From Neobacillus rhizophilus (GTDB lineage Bacteria > Bacillota > Bacilli > Bacillales > Cytobacillaceae): a DNA stretch of 64,000 nucleotides. A model generated the notes under the pieces. It did not search any database. It was not told where the DNA came from and saw only the letters and a list, made by a program, of their open reading frames with translations. Shown piece after piece: positions 35,772 through 44,000 of the stretch (its first letter is position 1; each line of letters begins with the position of its first letter). The stretch is taken from assembly GCF_018343535.1 (NCBI RefSeq), contig NZ_JAGYPF010000001.1, forward strand, positions 1,426,001 through 1,490,000, written 5' to 3'. Position numbers and translations under genes: made by a program.

Positions 35772-37601
35772 TTGAATTTAGGTGGTTTTAAAAACAAAGA
35801 AGTAGTCGTCGATTTATCATCTCGTACCATTGATTACAGAGCCATCAACGAAGCAGATGCGAAAAAGTATATTGGCGGACGGGGGCTTGGCGTTAAATAT
35901 GTTTTAGATAACGGCCCCGATGTGGAACCGCTCTCATCTGAGAACCTGCTTTGCATCATGACTGGTCCTGTTACAGGTTCACGCTCCTCAATGAGCGGAC
36001 GCCTTTGTGTTGTCACAAAATCCCCGCTTACAGGTACCGTAACAGATTCTCACATGGGGGGGTGGACAGCGGCACGCCTTAAATGGGCAGGTGTCGATAA
36101 TATTCTCATCAAAGGGAAAAGTGACCAGCCTGTTTATCTCTATATCGAAGAAGGCAAAGCCGAGCTTCGCGACGCCTCAAGCCTGTGGGGAACAAGCGCC
36201 AGAGAATTTGTTAAAACGATGAAGGACCAATACGGTGAGAAGGACCTGAGTGTCATGACCATTGGCCAGGCCGGTGAAAATACCGTCCGCTTCTCATGCT
36301 TCATCAACGAGCATGATCGGGCTGCAGGACGCGGCGGAACAGGCGCGGTTGCTGGTTATAAAAAATTAAAAGCGATTGTCATTAAAGCAGCCCAAAAAGG
36401 CAATATGCCGGCGCCAAAGCTTGAAAACGAATATAAAGAAGCCAACAAAAAGGCTGTGAAAGCGATTTTAGATGGCGGTTTGACCGCTCCAAATAAAGGC
36501 GGCTTATCCGTATACGGAACGAACGTATTAACCAATATCATCAATGAGGTTGGCGCGCTTCCAACAAAGAACTCCCAATTCACTCACTGGGAAGAAGCCG
36601 AAAAGCATAGCGGTGAATATGTAAACACACACCTTCGTGTTGCCAACAACACCTGCCATGCCTGCCCGGTCGGTTGTAAAATTGAAGTTGAAGTAAAGGA
36701 TGGCAAGTATAAGACGAGGGTTGAAAGCATCGAGTTTGAATCTGCTTGGTCACTTGGTTCCAACTGCTTATTAAGCGATTCCGAGGCCATCTCCTACTTA
36801 ATTGACCGCTGCAATGAGTACGGTCTTGATACCATTGAGCTTGGTCATGCGTTTTCAGTAACAATGGAAGCTTACGAAAAAGGGATTATTACCGACAAAC
36901 TCAACTGGGGCGATGCAGATGCGATGATTGAATTGACAAGAAAGATTGCTCTGCGTGAAGGTTTGGGCGGCATTCTTGCCGAAGGTCCTGCCCGTGCGGC
37001 AGCCCATTTTGGAGCGCCTGAATTATCCATGTCCGTTAAAGGGCAGTCCATACCTGCCTATGACCCACGCGGAATTCAGGGTATTGGTCTTGGGTATGCG
37101 ACAAGCAATCGTGGTGCCTGTCACCTGCGCGGTTATACCGTGGCAAGTGAGATTGCCGGAATTCCGGAGCCTACCGACCGCTTAAAGCCAGAAGGAAAGG
37201 GCGAATTATTAAAGGTATTCCAGGATATGCTGGCCTTTGGTGATTCCATGAATATTTGTAAGTTCTCCTCCTTCTCTGAGAATGCTGAGCATTATGCCGA
37301 GCAGTATAGTGCAATGACCGGTATTTCACTCACTGCTGAAGATGTAATGAAGGCAGGGGAAAGAATTTACAATCTTGAACGCTATTATAATAACCTTGCC
37401 GGCTTTAACAAGAGAGAAAATGATTTCCTTCCAAAACGCTTTACGGAGGAACCTGCCTCAGGAAATAGTGCTGGGTTTGTAAGCCGCATGGATATCATGC
37501 TTGAAGAATACTACCAGGTACGCGGATGGAAAGATGGAGTTGTAACGGAAGAAAAACTTCGTGAATTAGGGATTATCGACCATGAAGGTCAATTAGTTTA
37601 A
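35772..37601 (+). CDS. aor: Aldehyde:ferredoxin oxidoreductase (tungsten-pterin enzyme)
   Basis: Oxidises aldehydes to acids (or the reverse) with ferredoxin, using a W- or Mo-bispterin and one [4Fe-4S] cluster. I chose the TTG at 35772, which has GAGGGG 7 bases upstream, giving 609 residues; an upstream in-frame start at 35673 lacks a site. Cluster ligands Cys295, Cys298, Cys302 and Cys496 fall almost where they do in P. furiosus AOR (288, 291, 295, 494). Pterin-contact motifs NEYGLD (348-353) and DSMNIC (491-496) are present. It begins a module with E1-like and MoaD-like genes. AOR is unusual in aerobic Bacillus. Confidence 0.93.
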   Translation: MNLGGFKNKEVVVDLSSRTIDYRAINEADAKKYIGGRGLGVKYVLDNGPDVEPLSSENLLCIMTGPVTGSRSSMSGRLCVVTKSPLTGTVTDSHMGGWTAARLKWAGVDNILIKGKSDQPVYLYIEEGKAELRDASSLWGTSAREFVKTMKDQYGEKDLSVMTIGQAGENTVRFSCFINEHDRAAGRGGTGAVAGYKKLKAIVIKAAQKGNMPAPKLENEYKEANKKAVKAILDGGLTAPNKGGLSVYGTNVLTNIINEVGALPTKNSQFTHWEEAEKHSGEYVNTHLRVANNTCHACPVGCKIEVEVKDGKYKTRVESIEFESAWSLGSNCLLSDSEAISYLIDRCNEYGLDTIELGHAFSVTMEAYEKGIITDKLNWGDADAMIELTRKIALREGLGGILAEGPARAAAHFGAPELSMSVKGQSIPAYDPRGIQGIGLGYATSNRGACHLRGYTVASEIAGIPEPTDRLKPEGKGELLKVFQDMLAFGDSMNICKFSSFSENAEHYAEQYSAMTGISLTAEDVMKAGERIYNLERYYNNLAGFNKRENDFLPKRFTEEPASGNSAGFVSRMDIMLEEYYQVRGWKDGVVTEEKLRELGIIDHEGQLV

Positions 37602-37611
37602 TAGTTCATTT

Positions 37612-37646
37612 AAAAGAGGCTGACTCATTATGAGTCAGCCTCTTTT
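37612..37646. terminator. Bidirectional terminator after aor
   Basis: AAAAGAGGCTGACTCA/TGAGTCAGCCTCTTTT perfect 16-base stem with loop TTA, between convergent genes. Confidence 0.88.
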
Positions 37647-37647
37647 C

Positions 37648-37920
37648 TTAACCTCCTACCCTGGAGGTTTTATATCGATATTTTTTGATTAGTTCCTCAA
37701 GGGCGCTCGTACTTTCTGCACAAAAACGAACAAAAACAGCATTCACCTTAAAAGTTGATGTAATGGATATGATTTCTTCTGATAGAATCTGACCCGTCCA
37801 GCATTCTGCTGAATATGTATATGGGAAGAAATCCGTCACCTTTTCGGCGCCAAGTTCCTCGAAATACATTCCAAGATGTTCTTTACGGATGCCGCGAAAC
37901 TCTAACTCTTTCACCAGCAT
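37648..37920 (-). CDS. Unidentified 90-residue protein ending in Gly-Gly, in the AOR module
   Basis: Not recognised. Start taken at the ATG at 37920 (MLVKELEFRGIRKEHLGMYF), one base after the moaD-like stop, with GGAGGA 5-6 bases upstream lying inside that gene's Gly-Gly codons, so translation is coupled. Predicted order beta-alpha-beta-beta-alpha, with Cys in YSAECWTG and VRFCAEST. It ends KYRYKTSRVGG followed by TAA, a terminal Gly-Gly like MoaD, ThiS and MoaA. It is not MoaE: too short and without the MoaE Lys motif. A role in pterin or tungsten cofactor handling is inferred from context. Confidence 0.75.
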   Translation of the reverse strand: MLVKELEFRGIRKEHLGMYFEELGAEKVTDFFPYTYSAECWTGQILSEEIISITSTFKVNAVFVRFCAESTSALEELIKKYRYKTSRVGG

Positions 37921-37921
37921 A

Positions 37922-38194
37922 TTATCCTCCAGCAACGGGCGGAAATAAGGCGAACTGGTCGGTATCCACTACTTTTGTCTCCAGGTCATCAAGATGGATG
38001 ATATTTCTGCCGTTGATGAACACATGGACAAATTGCCGCAATTTTTTTTCCTCTGTAAAAATTTCCTCCCTTAGTGCAGGAAACATTTCCACCAATTTAT
38101 CAAGAACGTCAATGACCCGATCTCCCTCAGGCAATACATTTACGGATACACCGCCGCAAATTTCTCTTAGGTTAGCAAATACCTTTACAACCAC
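37922..38194 (-). CDS. moaD: MoaD-like sulfur carrier
   Basis: Ubiquitin-fold protein whose C-terminal Gly-Gly carries thiocarboxylate sulfur to the pterin dithiolene. I prefer the GTG at 38194 (MVVKVFANLREICGG, 90 residues) because GAGAGGA lies 9 bases upstream. A GTG at 38203 sits directly against that site. Visible landmarks: VKVFANLRE at the start, VIDVLDKLVEMFP, VHVFINGRNI and the end DTDQFALFPPVAGG. Closely followed by the 90-residue Gly-Gly protein. Such extra MoaD copies commonly accompany AOR genes. Confidence 0.88.
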   Translation of the reverse strand: MVVKVFANLREICGGVSVNVLPEGDRVIDVLDKLVEMFPALREEIFTEEKKLRQFVHVFINGRNIIHLDDLETKVVDTDQFALFPPVAGG

Positions 38195-38275
38195 CGGCTC
38201 CACTCCTCTCTATTTATTAAAATATTAAAAGAAAAACACCTAGTTGTCATCCTATTAATGGTAATAAAATAAATG

Positions 38276-38384
38276 AAAACTCGCCGATTGGCGAGTCCGA
38301 TAGGACGAAGACTGAGGCATAGTTGAATTTATGCGTTAGGAAATTATAAATTTGTGAAAATTTATAATTTCCTATAGCTAAAAA
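38276..38384 (+). repeat. Structured intergenic element, copy C
   Basis: Third full copy. Stems CTCGCC/GGCGAG, GTCC-GATA-GGAC, GCATA/TATGC (Watson-Crick where copies A and B have a G-T pair) and AGGAAATTATAAATTT/AAATTTATAATTTCCT, ending TAGCTAAAA. It lies between yisL and moaD and abuts the yisL terminator. Confidence 0.85.
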
Positions 38385-38409
38385 AGCCATCGGAACAATC
38401 CGACAGCTT
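38381..38409 (-). terminator. Terminator after yisL
   Basis: Minus strand: AAGC..TCGGA/TCCGA..GCTT stem followed by TTTTT. It overlaps the end of structured element copy C. Confidence 0.65.
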
Positions 38410-38416
38410 AAAAATT

Positions 38417-38776
38417 TTAAGGGTTTAGAATGGACATTGGCAGTTCAACAAAACCCAAATATAAAACAAGGGCCCATGCAATCACAAACTGAATCCAAAA
38501 TACTGAAGTTTTTCGCTTAGCTGTTGCGCGGCTGAGAATCATTTCAAAAAGGCCGATAATCCAAAGTCCTACAACTGCTTTTAAAATATACAACACGCTG
38601 ATATTTGACAGCATGAATAGCAGACCAACACCAGTTGCGATGATAACAAGATAAAGCACCCTTAAAATCATTTGTACAATTTTTGCCGCTTTTGCCTTCC
38701 CGCTCGAATGCAAGGAAAGGGCCACAAAAAACAAAATGAGAGCTAACGCCCAAGCCGTAACGTGACCATGAATCAT
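38417..38776 (-). CDS. yisL: YisL family membrane protein (UPF0344/DUF1516)
   Basis: 119 residues with four membrane helices (about 5-22, 36-56, 60-82, 93-113). MIHGHVTAWALALILFFVAL and the basic loop SRATAKRKTS are characteristic. A GGAGGCAG site precedes the ATG. It is divergent from gerP, as in B. subtilis where yisL is also close to gerP. Function unknown. Confidence 0.9.
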   Translation of the reverse strand: MIHGHVTAWALALILFFVALSLHSSGKAKAAKIVQMILRVLYLVIIATGVGLLFMLSNISVLYILKAVVGLWIIGLFEMILSRATAKRKTSVFWIQFVIAWALVLYLGFVELPMSILNP

Positions 38777-38909
38777 ATAATAACTGCCTCCTATGTATTG
38801 TTATCCTGTCTATCATATCATAGGGAAATGAAAAAAACGAAGAAAAGGAATGGTAAGAGCCTTATTTGAATAAAAATCACGATAATAAGTTTATTTGGGC
38901 TTTTTTATC

Positions 38910-38936
38910 ACATTATATGAGCCCAAACATAGAATG
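38910..38936 (+). promoter_or_regulatory. Candidate sigma-K promoter of gerP
   Basis: AC at 38910-38911 (in ATCAC), 16-base spacer, then CATAGAATG at 38928-38936, close to the mother-cell sigma-K pattern AC-N16-CATANNNTA (last base differs). gerP is a known sigma-K operon. A TTTGGGCT/AGCCCAAA inverted repeat overlaps the site. Confidence 0.5.
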
Positions 38937-38969
38937 GTAAGGACCAAATAAAACATAAGGGTGTTGTTT

Positions 38970-39191
38970 ATGCCAGCCATCGTTGGAGTTGCGCAAGTCA
39001 TTACACTGGGTAACAGCTCTGTTTTTCACATTGGCGATGTTTATAAGATTATGCCGTTTGCAGCTGCGAAAACATTTTCCGGGGCTGGATCCTTTAATAC
39101 CGGTGAAAGATTGGATGTTAATAACAGAATGAGTTCCACAAATACCTACGATCCAGAGCTGATTGATCAAGCAAATGCCTTTAATATGTAA
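38970..39191 (+). CDS. gerPA: Spore germination coat protein GerPA
   Basis: 73-residue inner spore-coat protein, part of the GerP set that lets germinants pass the coat. Start at MPAIVGVAQVITLGNSSVFHIGD; the ATG at 38970 follows AAGGGTG. GerPA and GerPF share this fold and start. The C-terminus TYDPELIDQANAFNM is typical. First gene of gerPABCDEF, expressed in the mother cell. Confidence 0.93.
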   Translation: MPAIVGVAQVITLGNSSVFHIGDVYKIMPFAAAKTFSGAGSFNTGERLDVNNRMSSTNTYDPELIDQANAFNM

Positions 39192-39208
39192 TGAATGGGT
39201 GGGGTATT

Positions 39209-39448
39209 ATGAATTTTTTTATTCAACAATCCATTCACATCAATTATATCAAAATCGGCGGTATCACCAATTCTTCTATCTTACAAATTGGGAGTGCCGG
39301 GATCATTAAATCAGCCGCCTATTTAAGCAATACCGGCGGATTTACACAGCCGGCTCCAACCGCTATTAAACCTGGTGAAGTCGTAAGCCCGACTACATCC
39401 CCACTAACACTGGCCCCTGCTGTTCCACTGCAAGCGCCAGTCACGTAG
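39209..39448 (+). CDS. gerPB: Spore germination coat protein GerPB
   Basis: 79 residues from the ATG at 39209 (GGGTGGGG upstream). MNFFIQQSIHINYIKIGGITNSSILQIGSAG is the GerPB signature, followed by a Pro/Thr-rich tail. An in-frame earlier start at 39191 overlaps the gerPA stop and is less likely. About 118 bases before gerPC hold no further gene. Confidence 0.93.
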   Translation: MNFFIQQSIHINYIKIGGITNSSILQIGSAGIIKSAAYLSNTGGFTQPAPTAIKPGEVVSPTTSPLTLAPAVPLQAPVT

Positions 39449-39566
39449 CAGAAAAGAATGGAATCCTTTAAAGATAAGCATTCTTGTAAAATAACAACCA
39501 GAATACCATTGCTGCTGCATATATTTACTTAACAGGAAAAAGTAATTTTCTAGTGAGGTGAGATAT

Positions 39567-40178
39567 ATGTATCAGGATTTGAACCAATATATTCAATGGC
39601 TGGTTCGGAGTGTTCAGGAACAGGAAAACCGAATTGCTTCATTAGAAAGGGCTATTCAACAAATGAAGGATGAAATCAAAAAGTTAAATGAAAAGCCGCC
39701 TATCAATGTGGAGAGAATTGAATACAAATTTGACCAGTTAAAGGTGGAAACACTTGAAGGAACATTAACGATTGGGTTAAATCCGAATGACCTTTCCGGG
39801 ATTGAGGATTTTGCGGTTCAAAATCAATCTCCTAAGGCTCCAATTACACCCCAGGATTTCATGCAAAGAACAATGAAAATAGAAGAGGCTATTTATCAAT
39901 ATTTAGAATCAGATTTGCCGCAAATTATTGAAAATGCCCAAAATCAGCTGGCTATCCCGCCAAATGAATCCTATTTTAGCTTCATTCGGGATGATATTAT
40001 GAAACAGCTTCCGAACAGGATTGATTTTCATTTTAAGGCATTGAGCCAAGACCGGACAATTGATGTAAATACAACTGAGGAACAAATTATAGAACTTATA
40101 AAAAAGGAAATTCAAAATGGCGTATTCGTTTTTCTGCAAAATATACCTGATAATATGAAAGGAATGAACAAGGAATGA
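39567..40178 (+). CDS. gerPC: Spore germination protein GerPC
   Basis: 203 residues from the ATG at 39567 (GAGGTGAG upstream). An N-terminal coiled coil (YIQWLVRSVQEQENRIASLERAIQQMKDEIKKLNE, about 8-42) is followed by VERIEYKFDQLKVETLEGTLTIGLNP, the conserved GerPC core, and a C-terminal helical domain. It overlaps gerPD by 4 bases. Confidence 0.93.
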   Translation: MYQDLNQYIQWLVRSVQEQENRIASLERAIQQMKDEIKKLNEKPPINVERIEYKFDQLKVETLEGTLTIGLNPNDLSGIEDFAVQNQSPKAPITPQDFMQRTMKIEEAIYQYLESDLPQIIENAQNQLAIPPNESYFSFIRDDIMKQLPNRIDFHFKALSQDRTIDVNTTEEQIIELIKKEIQNGVFVFLQNIPDNMKGMNKE

Positions 40179-40369
40179 TTTTTGAAGTCTATAACAGGGA
40201 TATTTGTGTAGGGAATATTAAAATCACCGGGGTTGCAAGCTCTTCATTGGTCATGGTGGGCGATACTCAAACCATCCAGTTGGCAAGTGCTTTTGATACT
40301 CCTCCGGAATCCTTAATCATCGGCCCCTTCGTTCCGCTTGCACCGGATGTGACTCCTGGTTATGCTTGA
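40175..40369 (+). CDS. gerPD: Spore germination protein GerPD
   Basis: 64 residues: MIFEVYNRDICVGNIKITGVASSS, then MVGDTQTIQLASAFDTPPESLIIGPFVPL, matching GerPD closely. Start overlaps gerPC (ATGA), end overlaps gerPE by 8 bases, so translation is coupled. Confidence 0.93.
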   Translation: MIFEVYNRDICVGNIKITGVASSSLVMVGDTQTIQLASAFDTPPESLIIGPFVPLAPDVTPGYA

Positions 40370-40751
40370 ACGAATATCTAAAGTCGATTTTTTAGGTACA
40401 AAGGTTGTCTCTTTCTCCTCCATTATTCAGGTGGGTGATTCCTGCATTTTAGATGCATTCTCTCGGGCTCTTGCCGTTCAAAGAGAAGCGGAAATCTTTT
40501 ATGGTCAAGAAGGGAATACTCCTTCATTTCCGGTAACGACAAAACCGATTCCGTTTCTGCCGATTAATGAAAACATATCCATCAGGTCGCATCATTCCAA
40601 TCCTGTTATAAAGGTTCAGAAAATAGATATCGTAGGAATTTCCAATGCCTCCGTACTGAATGTCGGTAATACGAGGAATGTTTCAATGGAAGCACGTGTA
40701 AAACATATCCGGCAGCTCCTTCCACATGGACATGAAGAGGATCTGCGGTAA
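40362..40751 (+). CDS. gerPE: Spore germination protein GerPE
   Basis: 129 residues: RISKVDFLGTKVVSFSSIIQVGDS at the start and IVGISNASVLNVGNTRNVSMEARVKHIRQL near the end, as in GerPE. The middle (about 40-75) is variable. It lies between gerPD and gerPF in the conserved order. Confidence 0.92.
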   Translation: MLERISKVDFLGTKVVSFSSIIQVGDSCILDAFSRALAVQREAEIFYGQEGNTPSFPVTTKPIPFLPINENISIRSHHSNPVIKVQKIDIVGISNASVLNVGNTRNVSMEARVKHIRQLLPHGHEEDLR

Positions 40752-40793
40752 GAGATACGCGATCAACAAGTTTTTTTGCAAAGGATGTTATAA

Positions 40794-41012
40794 ATGCCTG
40801 CAATTATAGGACCAGTTCAGATTGTTAATGTTTCCGGCGGAATCGTGCAATTTGGAGATACCTTTTATATTTCGCCAAAATCCACTTCGAAAACTGCCGC
40901 GGGTTCTGGAGGGTTCAATACTGGTGGAGTAGTGATTGCCAACAATGGCCTTAGCGGGACCAATGTGGTTGATACAAAGCTGCTTGACCAGCCGATTGTC
41001 GGGAACAATTAA
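40794..41012 (+). CDS. gerPF: Spore germination protein GerPF
   Basis: 72 residues: MPAIIGPVQIVNVSGGIVQFGDTFYISPKSTSKTAAGSGGFNTG is the GerPF start and core, paralogous to GerPA. Last gene of the operon. AAAGGATG precedes the ATG and a strong terminator follows. Confidence 0.94.
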   Translation: MPAIIGPVQIVNVSGGIVQFGDTFYISPKSTSKTAAGSGGFNTGGVVIANNGLSGTNVVDTKLLDQPIVGNN

Positions 41013-41050
41013 AAATGACATAAACCTTCAAATTAGGTTTATGTCATTTT
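41012..41050. terminator. Bidirectional terminator between gerPF and addA
   Basis: AAAATGACATAAACC/GGTTTATGTCATTTT perfect stem with loop TTCAAATTA, serving both converging operons. Confidence 0.88.
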
Positions 41051-41059
41051 ATGTTTTTA

Positions 41060-44000
41060 TTAAAACCTTAAAATATGGGCACCATCAAAGAAAAATAAAT
41101 ATCTTTCGCTTACATTTCTTTTCCAAATTTGTTCGATTGCTTTTGTATATAAATTAATTTGCACTTTGTATCTTTCTTCAAGAATTGGTTTTGCCTGTTC
41201 AAACCCGCCTTTAAACCTGTCGGTAATTCCATCTGATTTATAATCGATGAGGACAAGACCCCTTTCATCCTCGAGAATGCAGTCGATGATTCCTTGGACA
41301 AAGACGGATTCTTCTTCATTCTTCCAATCAGGGTAAACCTCCCCTGCAGGCAAGGCAAGCGTAAAGGGAACTTCACGATGGATCGCAGCAGCTTGAAAAT
41401 ATCTTCTTCCCAATTCCGTTTGAAAGAATTGAACAATTAACTCAACCGGAATTACTTCTGCCTGTTCAAGTGTTAATAATTCATTATTTACCATCCAGTA
41501 AATCTTTTCGGTAATATTTTCCGCCTGAACAGGTTTAGTCAAATCAAGATGCTGCATGACCATGTGCATGGCTGTCCCGCGTTCCGCAGGAGTGATCGAT
41601 TTTTCCTGCATAAACCTCGGCCGCTTCAGAATCGGTTTCTTCATTCTGCGGACAATGTCTGTACCGCTTTGCTCATCTTTGAGTTCCGAGAAGCGTTTAA
41701 TCTCCGAAACCGATTGCTTTGAGCGATGAATAGAAGCCTCTGGAAACGAATATACCCATGATAGTCTGGATGCTATCTCATCAGAGAGTGCGGAGGACTG
41801 GGGAACTTTTTTCCCTGACATGACCAGATCTAAATAGTGGTTTTCTTCTTCCTCCTGAACGATTACTTGGTTTTGAATCTCATCTGCGTGCATAATGGCT
41901 ATTTTCCAGGAGGAAGGATGCTGGGTGATTTCCTCAGGAACCAGGTCATTTGCCGCACCTACAGCCTTTAATACTCCACTGTCCTGGTGACGGATTATAG
42001 CCGGCCCGATCCAGTCTATATAGCTTGTGGCCGAGGCCCGTTCAAAGTCCTTCAGCAGCCAATCCAGATGATTAGCGGAGTCGTTCCACTGATCGATTTT
42101 CTTTCTGGCATCTTTTAGTGTGGCTGTCAAATACAGCTTTTCCTTTGCCCTTGTCATGGCCACATATAATACACGCATTTCTTCAGCCAGCATCTCCATT
42201 TTCTTTTTACGCTTAAAGGCAATTTGCGGCAAAGACGGATAGGAGATTCGCTTTTCCGGATTAACATATTTAGATGCAAACCCATATTCTTTATCAAGTA
42301 AATATGGATTACGTATATCCGCCATGTTAAAGCTTCGAGCCATTCCTGCCATGAAAACTACTGGAAATTCCAGCCCTTTACTGCTGTGGATGGTCATAAC
42401 CCTGACAACATCCTCCTGCTCCCCAAGTGCTCTTGCAGCCCCAAGATCATCGCCTCGCTCCATCATCCGTTCAATAAAGCGTAAAAAGCGGAATAGACCG
42501 CGAAAGGAGGTTTTTTCATAGGCCCGCGCCCTGTCATATAAGGCTCTGAGGTTAGCCTGCCGCTGCTTTCCTCCCGGCAGACCACCGACAAAATCATAAA
42601 AATGGGTATCGCGGTATAGCTGCCAAATAAGCTCTGAAAGCGAGCTCTGCCGCGCCACTGAGCGCCATTCCTTCAATAAATCGTAGAAGTGCCGAACTTT
42701 TTCATAAAAGAATTCAGAGTGTTCAGCTGGTTTACTCATACAAAAAGAATGAACAGCTTCCCAAAATGATCCGATTTTCTTGCATAATCGGATTTGCGCC
42801 AGCTCTTCCTCGTTCAAGCCCACAATGGGTGACCGCAACACTGACGCTAATGGAATATCTTGAAACGGGTTATCGATGATTCGCAGCAGCGACATCATAA
42901 TGGCCACTTCGGAAGCCTCGAAATAACCAGTTGATAGGTTGGCATAAATTGGTATCCCTTGTTGCTTGAATTCCTCCAAAATCTGCGAAGCCCATGTCAT
43001 GGAACGGAGTAGAATGACGATGTCCCGATACATAACCGGCCGGCCTGACTTCGTTTTTGGATTATACACTTCAGCCCTATTTTCCACTAATTCCTTTATT
43101 TTGGCCGCGATCTTCCGTGCTTCCAGCTGTGATTGTTCAAGATCGATCTGATCGAATTCAGCAGGCTGGGAATCATCATCAATCCCCCCTGCCGATTCTG
43201 ATCCATCGGTATCACGATTTTGGTCAATCAGAATCAGCTCAGCAGGAAATGGCTGATCCTCAGGATAGGGAGCTCCTTTTTTCAATTCAGCAGCTTCATC
43301 GTATTCAATTTCCCCGACCTTTACACCCATGATTTGTTTGAAAATATAGTTTGTCGCATCAAGGACTTCCTTACGGCTGCGGAAATTGCGGGCTAAATCA
43401 ATTCTTAATCCTGAAGCTTCCCCATCGAGCCGAAATCGATTATATTTTGAAAGAAACAGGTTGGGTTCCGCTAACCGAAAGCGATAGATGGATTGCTTTA
43501 CATCCCCGACCATAAATAAATTACCCTTGGCCTCGTCCTCTTTCGCGATAAGTTTTAAAATCGTTTCTTGAACCATGTTGGTGTCTTGGTACTCATCCAC
43601 ATACACCTCTTTAAAATGACGCCGGTAGGCAAGTCCTGCCTCTGAAGGATGAAAAACCCCGTCTACCGTAATTTCACCTGTCAATATATCAAGGCAATAG
43701 TGCTCCAAATCCGCATAATCGACAAGCCCTTTATCCTTTTTTACACTTTCAAAGCGAACAGAAAATTCTTTTACAAGACTTACGATCGTTTGAATCAGTG
43801 GCTTCATTTCATCCATATCCCGTAAAAAGCTATCAGGCTTTCGCGAAAAAAGTTCATCCTTCAAATCTTGAAGCTTTTTCTTTGCTTTATCCCGAAGCTT
43901 TTGAGCCTTTTCCGTCAATTCTTTATCAAAAGAGTCACCTTTGACTTGTTTCGCTCTTGAAAATGACCATGCCTGCATAGCCTCATAGAGAATAGTCCAG

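Noticed and set aside
37612..37646. Resemblance of the aor terminator (AAGAGGCTGACTC) to the IS1182 end (AAGAGGCTGGG)
   Set aside because: Similar AAGAGGCTG terminators recur after several genes; this is a common terminator style, not an IS remnant.
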